DNA from: Aselliscus stoliczkanus
Lineage: Eukaryota > Chordata > Mammalia > Chiroptera > Hipposideridae
Reading direction: 5' to 3'
DNA: 64,000 nt
Assembly: GCA_033961575.1 (NCBI GenBank)
Contig: CM066732.1
Location: 54,642,501-54,706,500 of the forward strand
Shown here: piece by piece, positions 56,701-64,000 of the stretch
Position numbering within the stretch: the first letter of the stretch is position 1
Layout: every line of letters starts with the position of its first letter
Position numbers and translations under genes: made by a program
Notes under the pieces: model-generated
What the model was told of the DNA's origin: nothing
Database searches by the model: none
What the model saw: the letters and a program-made list of their open reading frames with translations, nothing else

Positions 56701-59150
56701 AGTCCTCTGGGCCGTGGCCACAGCCTCCGAATGGACTTTCTGCTTCCAGCCCTTTAGTTTTTCGGAAAACCTTTCAATACAGCTAAAGAATGGGGTTTCT
56801 GAGCTGCCACTTTGAGAAATACCTACACCCCAGCTTAAAACATTTAGTCACCCATTGGCCTCTGATGAAGTCCCAATTCTTTAACTCGCGGGTGTGATGC
56901 GTGCAGGTATGTGCGGGGGCGCGGGCCCTCTCAGCTCAGCTCAAGGACAGGGAGGGGTGATTCTAGGATCAAACTTCCGTGGGCCCAGGGGAGGCGGGCC
57001 CCTGTGCAGGGCAGGTGGCGCCCTGGCTGGCACTCTGTCTCCCCCAGCCCTCGTCACCTCCCGGGCCTCGGTGTCCAGCTACTCTGAGGAGCCTCCTGTG
57101 CCTGTCTCAGGATGATGTGTTAGCGGCTCCCTCCATCTGCCCTGCGCAGGGGACAGGGCCTGGTCCCCCTACTGTGCCCGGAGCTCTGTTTCATGGGCCC
57201 TGGTCACTGTAGGGCGCACGCTGCCTCCTGGCTCTCCCTTTGCAGTCCTGGTTCCAGTTCTGGGGGGAAGGCAGGAAGATGCGCAGCTAAGCAAGATCCC
57301 GGGCCCCAGCATAAGAGCCCGCAGTGAGAAGGCGGCTGAGCCCAGTGGGAGGGTCCTGGCTGTGACAGGCGTCCACAGAGGTAGTCCCTAAGGTGGCCCC
57401 GAGGTCCAGGAGACCCAACACCAGCCGCCCCTCAGGGCTGACCTGCCTGCCGAGTGCCTGGCCAGCCCTGGACCCTAGGACGTCTTGGCCCTGTCACCTC
57501 CCTGCTGTCCCAGCCCCAGTCTAGGGTTTGTGGACAGCGCTGTCACTGCTCTGAGTCCTTTGTGACTTCGGGGATTTGTGTGCTTGCTTGCTATCTTCCG
57601 GACGGAAGTTCCCAGGCTGGACTTGCGCTGGGCCCACAACAAGGCTCAAAATGGCCCTAGTGACTGAAAAATAAAGGACGGAAGGTGACGTAAGCAGACG
57701 TGTCAGTTTACGGTGCTCTAGCATCCAGGCGGCAAAGGTTTCTGCTGGGGCAAGGCCCCCCAGGCCCTCAGGGTCACTTCCGGGCCTCCCTGGGGTGCCA
57801 GACTCACAGCCATTGTGCCCAGGGCTGCTGGTGCGGTGTGTCACTTATTAGTGATTGAAGGACATTCCTTTCAATGGACCAAGAACTCCTACAGAGGACA
57901 GCATCTGTCAGGTAAATAAATAAGCCACCTGGTTCAAACAGATTTATCAGTCCCGGAAAAAACCTGCTAACCTACCAACCCCCAAAAAGAAGATGCCCGG
58001 GGCCTGGAACTTGCCAGATGCTGCCATCAGGGCAGGACCAAAAGCTGGGCTAGGGCACAGTGTCAGGAGGGGTGGCGGGTGGGGAGCGTTGTGCTGGTTC
58101 CCCTTGCAGTGCGGCCCGGCCCGAGGGAAGGGGGCTGCAGGCCTGAGGGCACAGCTCGCCTCCTGGGGACACGAGCCCAGTGACAGGAAGGAGGTGGAGC
58201 CTGTACAGAGACACCTGTGGGGCCCAGGCTACCGGTGCTGGGTCCTGCAGGCCCTTCTAGGGAGCCACATGACAGGCGCCTCTCTGTTCACTTAGGGGGA
58301 CAAAATGGGACACGTTTACCCATCAGCGCTGTCCCCCATTGCTCAGGTGATGCCAGGGCATACGTTCCTGCAGTTCCAGGTTGTCCATACGTGTCCTGCT
58401 CAGGTCCAGCAGGTAGCGCGAGGCCTGCAGTGTGGTCTGGGGGGAAGGTGTCACATGACACCTGGTCCAGAAGAAGGGTGCGATGCCGGGAGGCAGGGAG
58501 GCAGGGGACCATCCAGCCAGGACAGGAAACAGGAGGCAGCTGTGTCAGAGGGCCCAGGTGATTTTGGAGGAAGCAGGACCTCACCGTGCTTCTAGTTCCC
58601 ATGGGCTCTCCCAGGCAGAAGCGGGGCTCAGCCCTTCTGTGGGGGCTGTGTCTTGGCTCCTCCTCGATCAGACGTCTCCAAGGCCCCAGGTGGCAGCCGA
58701 AGCAGACGCCAGGACATCCTTCCAAGAGTGGCAGCCAGGGCCACGGCGGCCCTCCCAGTTTGTCCCTGTCATCCAGTCTGCTTCCCCTTACTGTGCACCC
58801 CGCTCTGACTGTGGATGCAAGCATCGGGGTCGCCGATGCCACGCCAGCGTGCCGGGCTGCTAGGTTTGGCTTTGCTCTGTGGCTCCCAGCCACTGGTCCC
58901 CTGCGTCCTGCTCATTGTTTCACAATTCACGCTGCCCCCACTGAGATGGCCACCCATCTGGTGCCAAGGCCTCTGGCAGGGCTGGACCGGAGGGGACCCC
59001 TGCTGGGCCCGACCAAGGGCATTCAGGGGACACTGGCTTCGTGGGGACATTGGTCAGGACAGCTCTGCACCTCAATCCCCGTCTCCTTCCTGCCTCTCGT
59101 CTCCAGACCGTTTACTCTGTGGTGCCCAAAATGGGCACTTTTTCGAGGTC
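56701..59150. other. Gene-free stretch
   Basis: GC-rich, with overlapping biased frames on both strands (up to 210 codons) and no domain. No RNA or clear repeat recognised. Confidence 0.5.
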
Positions 59151-60340
59151 CTCAGTCATTTAGGAAAACGTCTTCTAATTTCTTGTCTCTCTCTACATAC
59201 AGTTATATTTGTTTATAATTAAAATTTTCTTCACAGGATTTCCTTTATGTTCCTTCTCTTGTGCAACCCTGGATTCATCTGAACCCCTAGATTGTTGTGG
59301 ATGTATCTATGTCTCTCTTTATCTACATTTTTAATTTTAAATCTACAATAACAGTCAGAATTAGTGCACAAAACTGGATTACACAAAGCCAGCAGGTTTA
59401 AAAATATTTCAAAGATGTTGCTTTCATGCTTCAAATCCTTGAAAAGCCAAATACCCTTCTGAAACTAAGTCTTGGGTTTTGCTGGGGGAAAAAAAAAAAT
59501 AAGAAAAGTGTTTAATAGCACATATGGCATAATTTTATTTGACATCTGTTTTGTAACAAACAATATTTAGCTCACTTATTTGCTGAATGATGCAGCACGC
59601 ATTGCAAACAAAAGTCCAACCAACAGTTTTTACAGAGTTTGTAATGTATCAATATTTATTGCAAAAGAATGCAAAACTTAAACATTTAAGTGTGTTATTG
59701 ATTGTAATATGCAAAACATTGATTACTGCATGTTGCCATTGCAAAAAAAGAGTGCACTAAATGCCTCCGGGATATGAAAATGAGGTGCATTTCGGCAGGA
59801 GGTGTTCGCTGGCTCCCCTCAACGGCATTCAGTCGTAGGCCCGCTCTCTTTCACTTGTGTCATCCTATCGAAGACAGCTGTCAATATATTTAGGATGCTT
59901 TAGCTCATAACAGCAAAAAAAAAAAAATGGTGAGACTATTGGCTTAATTGCAAAGAGTGATTGATTTTAATGGAAACAACATTTAAAATCTCAGAATGCA
60001 CTTTCTGTTGGCAGTGCTTCTAGAAGCTCTAATGAGTTGACGCTCACACAGGAATGCATGTTCTTACTGCAAGGGTTAGCAAAGCACAGCAATGGTTCAT
60101 GCATTCATTTTTTTTTTTACTCTAAAGTTGAAATAAATGATCTTTTTACATAATTGGACAACAGGAACCCATGCAGAAATGGAATCGGATATTATGTGGG
60201 GCACAAAGCAGATACCAGAGCGCCAGCCTACAAAACGGTCCACAGGACGCTGGTGTGGCTTTTATCACAGTCGTTATCACTGGGAAAATAATATTGGGAA
60301 ATATATGAACAGACAAATCGGGGGCAGGAAGGGGTAACAA
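59151..60340. promoter_or_regulatory. Large AT-rich candidate conserved non-coding block
   Basis: About 1.2 kb of mostly AT-rich unique DNA with dense octamer-like and homeodomain-like motifs (TATGCAAAAC at about 59708, AATATTTATTGCAAAAG at about 59650) and a perfect palindrome GACAGCTGTC (about 59874) that combines an E-box with TGACAG-type half sites. No transposon or gene structure. By density of plausible motifs it is the strongest enhancer-like block in the window. The role is inferred. Confidence 0.45.
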
Positions 60341-61149
60341 GGTCTCTCTGATCTGTTTAGGTTCCGGGGGGACAGTGCGTTTTTCCTCGACTTGACCTCA
60401 AGAAAATAATGGATGCAACCAAGATGCGACTTCTCAACTGTGGGGTCCGGTGGGATCGACAGAAGCCCCCAGACAAGGCTCAGAGGACGGGAACACGGGG
60501 TGTTCCTCCGGAGTGCGGACTGCCCCCCGCGGCCAGCAGTGGGTCACACGGGATCATTCTGGTGGGTGTTCCAGACTTCCAAGAGAATAACTGAATTGAG
60601 GTGACCAGATCGGCCTTTACCACGGCCGGGACACCAGGTAAAGGGCACTCTCCCTGTCACCGTGTGTCCCCGCACCACGGCCCCTGAGCGCTCTCTCAGG
60701 ACAGAGGTCTCCAGTCACTTTAAAAAAGTCACGTCTGTCTTCTGATTGGCAGTAAGCTCTCCTTCGTGGTTGGTGCTTACTGTGAGCCTGGCTCGTGCTA
60801 GGCTCTGAGTTGAGTCTGGGGGGTGGGTGAGGACAGGGATGGGAGACTGGTCCCTGTCCTCTGATTGCTCGTGGCCGAGGGCTTCCACGGACACGGGTCT
60901 GTGTAGGGGCAGCAGGTCACGCAGCTGGCGGTGTTGGGGGGCCGGGTGGGGCCGGGGCACCGTCCCCTGCATCAGGGCATCCCCTGGGGCTTCGAGGCCG
61001 GACAGCAGGCCCCCTGGGCTTCCCCGGGCTCACCGCCTGTGTCTGCGATTCCCCACCGCTGCCCTCAGCTCTTCCCCTGTGGGCGCCACCGCCCTCCTTG
61101 TGCCGGCTCTAAGCCTCAGCCCCCACACTTTAGAAGGTGAGTGAAATGC
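60341..61149. other. Gene-free stretch
   Basis: GC-rich, unique. No gene, RNA or clear repeat recognised. Confidence 0.5.
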
Positions 61150-61445
61150 AACACGCGCTGGAACCTCTGTAGGGCCAGGCACAGAGTCAGCGCTCAGAAA
61201 ATGCAAGTGTTTGTTTGCAGGGTTCTTACTAACCTCCGGTGCTCTCGGCCCCTCCGTTGGTGACGGGCATGAGGACTTGACCTTGACATAACCTCTCTGA
61301 GCCTCAGCTTCCTCATTGGGAAACGGGGGGCCACCGTCCATCGTATGCGTCATAGGGCTGCTGGGAGGAGGGAGCCGAGATGTGTCTGTGCAGCGTTTGC
61401 CCAGTGCCTGTCAAGAACAAGCACCCGAATGTTAGGTGACAGACA
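61150..61445 (+). repeat. Two adjacent MIR-like fragments
   Basis: The first (61150-61205) has GGGCCAGGCACAGAGTCAGCG and CTCAGAAAATG, the MIR 3' end. The second (about 61285-61440) has CTCTGAGCCTCAGCTTCCTC, ATTGGGAAACGGGG and GGGCTGCTGGGAGGAG followed by AGTGCCTGTCAAGAAC. Degenerate but in MIR order. Confidence 0.6.
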
Positions 61446-61779
61446 ATCATGATTCTGTCTTTTGAGACTCGGAGGCAGGCCTGGGGCCACTTGGAAACAA
61501 AGAATAACCGCCGCTGGGAAAGGGCTTGTGCTGTGGGGCCTGTTCTTGCAGACGGTGAAAGGCGGGGTGCAAGGAGACAAGCTCAGCTTCTCCTGCAGGA
61601 GAAGGTTCTAGCAGATGCTGTGGCCAGAGCAGCTGAGGTCAGTGGCTGGGGCTGAAAGCTGACTCTCGGCGGGGTGGGGAGAGACCTCCAGCGGCCGCCT
61701 GCCTCCCTCGTCCTCAGCAGCAATTAGGGGCCGCGGAGGGCAGAGAGCAGAGGCGCAATGGATGTCACGAGGAAGTAAG
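61446..61779. other. Gene-free stretch
   Basis: Mixed composition, no recognised feature. Confidence 0.4.
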
Positions 61780-62215
61780 AACATGGCCCAACTAGAATAA
61801 ATAATAATATTTTTTTCCTGGCTTTAATGAAACCATAGATATAAAAAGCTGGAGAAAGGGACTTCTTCTTTTTTTTTTTTTTTTACAGACCTTAATTATA
61901 GCAGGGTTGTTAGTAAATTTACTGAATTGCAAATGTAAAATATTCGGATGGCCTGAGTAAAACCACATATTTAAGCCTTCTAAATGAACATTTCTGTTTT
62001 TTGAGTAATTTGTACCATCTGTGTCAAAATTCTGAGTCTAAAAAAAAAAAGCAGTGGAACAAATGTTGGTTCCATAAAACAGTCCTAGTTCATTGTTGAA
62101 ATTGTCACACATTAACATTGCAGGCCATCTGGGAAGACAAAAGCCTCTAACCAGATTGCGGAGATGATTTTATTGGTCTGGTATTAATCAGGATATGGCA
62201 TAATATTTAAGCAGA
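61780..62215. promoter_or_regulatory. Candidate conserved non-coding element
   Basis: AT-rich unique island with AATAATAATATTTTTTTCC, CCTTAATTATAGC, GGTATTAATCAGG and two homopolymer runs (T16 at about 61868, A11 at about 62041). No transposon hallmarks. Inferred from composition and TAAT/ATTA density. Confidence 0.4.
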
Positions 62216-63514
62216 AAGGAGAGATGAGGTGAAGTGCAGCCCCCCAACCCCCCACTCTACAGGAGTTGCACCCGCACCCTCTCACCCCGCAACATGGGGC
62301 GTCTTTCAAGCCGGTTTCATCCTCAGAAAATGTAAATAAGACGCAAGGTGATATTTCCAGTTTGGAAGCAGGTACAGGAAGCACAGAATGTTCACAGGCG
62401 TGGGGTGCTGGCTCTGGGAGGCGAGAGCGCCCCCAGACCCCGCTGGGAGTGAGTGAGTGAAATTCCCTCTGTCACAGGGCATCTGAATCTGATCATCTGG
62501 AAGACCACACCCCCCAGGATGGCCGGCAGCCCCTCATTCCAAGGGTCGACTGTGGGCCAGCCAGGCCTGGGCAGGACCGACCGCTGCTGGGGCCATCTCT
62601 TGTGGCTCGGGTCCCCTTTCCCTTCACACTGCGGTTGGGGGTCCCTGGGCCTGCGCAGGCGCACCTCCAGTGAGCAGACCCGTCCCGGGCTTGGTGGGAT
62701 GTCCCACACGGCCGCTGTAGGATTCAGGTGCAGTGTCAGAGGGATAGAGGTGACAGTTCAGGTCAGGCAGTTCTGCTGGCCTTGCCACTTATTGGACAGA
62801 TGTCCCAGGGTGAGTGAGTGTGCCTGGAAGTCGAGAACCTGATGTTCCCCAGTGGGCCCCACTTCGTCCACTTCTCTCTCAGTGCGAGCGTCTCACGGAG
62901 CTCAGAGAGGTGCCTGTGTTTGAAGACGTATTTTCATGCCGCCTGCGTGCGAGCCACCGGCTTCATCGGGTCTTAAGGGATGGGGCAGTGCTCTGTCCCA
63001 GATGCTGGCTGTGCTTCAGGAGGGATTTGAAGGGACATGTCGACTTTGCTCTGTTTCACCTGAAGTGCTGGTAGGATCCACGCCCACGTGCTGTGTGACA
63101 CGTGTGATTGAAGACGGGCAGGGGCGTTGGGCTGGGTGAGCAATAGGGTGGCCCCTGCTGGGCACTGAAGGCTGCAGGCCGGGCCCGCCCCTGAGCCTCA
63201 GGCCTGATGATGCACTGGGTCTGGCTTGCTGGGGCTGACTTTGTCCTTTGCTGCTTGTCCGTCGGGGCCCCTCCCAGACTGGCGGGCCCCACCTTGGCTC
63301 TGAATCCAGGCAGCTGTGCCATCTGGGATGAGGCTGCGTGCTGCAAAGGGCGCTCTGTGGCCCCAGGAATTATGTTCAGTTTTCAGGAAACACCCGAGGC
63401 GCTGAGGGAAGTGACAGCAGGGAACGCTCGATGCGGGGTCCCCAGAACTCAGATAATCAGGGCGCGATTATAACAATTGTGGGATGCACCCAGAAGGCCC
63501 TCTAAACCATGGAA
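62216..63514. other. Gene-free stretch
   Basis: GC-rich unique sequence, no recognised gene or repeat. Confidence 0.5.
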
Positions 63515-63745
63515 ATGGATCACTTTACTCTGGTGTGTAAAACCCTTTCGTGGCTCCCACTTATCCCTGGGACAGAGGCCGGATCCGCGTGAGGTCAGCC
63601 CCTGGGCTCCCTCAGAGGGGGCCCGGCCCGCTGCTCCCCAGGGCTTTGCGTCTGCCCTGCTTCCCGCCCGCGGGGCCCGGGCACAGGCCTGTGGTCCAGC
63701 CAATTCCTTTCCTTCCTTCACCGCCGGCTCAGGCGGGACTTTCTA
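63515..63745 (+). repeat. LINE-2 3'-end fragment
   Basis: TGTAAAACCCTTTCGTGGC, TCCCACTTATCCCTGGG, CAGGGCTTTGCGTCTGCCC and TCCAGCCAATTCCTTTCC resemble the L2 3' region in order (AAAACCCTCCAATGGCTCCC-like and CAGGGCCTTTGCACTTGC-like motifs). Plus orientation, degenerate. Confidence 0.55.
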
Positions 63746-64000
63746 AAAGACATCCTTGGGTCCAGAGCACCTGCATTGCTCTTTTGCAGCACGTGTCAGT
63801 GTTTCAATGAAACAACCTGGTGTGTCATTACTGTTTGTGCCTTCATACCTGAATACAAGAACATCTCCTATTTTCCCAGCAGAATATTTTGGGGAGGGGT
63901 CCTGCTTGTATATATAGACTTTTAAGGATGTAGGGAAAATAGTTTACTTCCTCCTTGTAACACGCCCCTTCCAGGAATTATTATTATTGTTCCGTTTATT
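63746..64000. other. Gene-free end of window
   Basis: Becomes AT-rich towards the edge (TTATTATTATTGTTCC). Nothing recognised. Confidence 0.4.

Overview
This is mammalian nuclear DNA. It carries the last five coding exons of URI1 (unconventional prefoldin RPB5 interactor), on the + strand with ordinary GT-AG introns, followed by about 54 kb in which I can support no other functional protein gene. The tRNA-derived SINEs have GGCCGGCC-type heads and CA/T-rich tails. One is a composite SINE of a type I associate with bats. The source is therefore probably a bat (order Chiroptera); this is an inference from repeat style, and the order is less certain than the class. In human the same stretch is the long intergenic interval between URI1 and ZNF536, so most of the window is probably regulatory gene desert. 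ZNF536 itself is not visible here.

Layout. 1-7944: URI1 introns and five exons (731-899, 2568-2895, 5371-5513, 6184-6433, 7759-7944), with an unidentified 5'-truncated retrocopy, a MER5-like fragment, two SINEs and a 600-bp inverted-repeat DNA transposon relic in the introns. 7945 to about 9.7 kb: probable URI1 3'UTR and flank. 9.8-10.5 kb: LINE-1 3' end relic. 10.5-64 kb: GC-rich, mostly unremarkable DNA. It is broken by AT-rich islands that look like conserved non-coding elements (about 13.2-14.2, 15.8-16.6, 22.6-23.3, 33.8-34.2, 36.8-37.6, 45.3-46.1, 47.9-48.1, 53.0-53.4, 55.2-55.5, 59.2-60.3 and 61.8-62.2 kb). It also holds two processed pseudogenes (HSPE1 at 41 kb, MYL9 at 43 kb), SINE, LINE, MIR and MaLR LTR relics, and several large tandem arrays: a 17-bp minisatellite at 19.7-20.6 kb, a 1.5-kb CCAT array at 28.7-30.3 kb, and pyrimidine tracts at 41.9-42.1 and 52.4-52.8 kb.

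The long open frames outside URI1 come from tandem repeats (HPSI, MDGW, PPSL and HRHRTH repeats), SINEs or GC-rich DNA and are not genes. I found no novel protein system. The points most worth checking are the island-like candidate enhancers, including a perfect palindromic RFX X-box at 13930-13943; the (GT)8 run fused to the URI1 exon donor at 6434; the higher-order structure of the two large arrays; and the unidentified retrocopy at 206-439.
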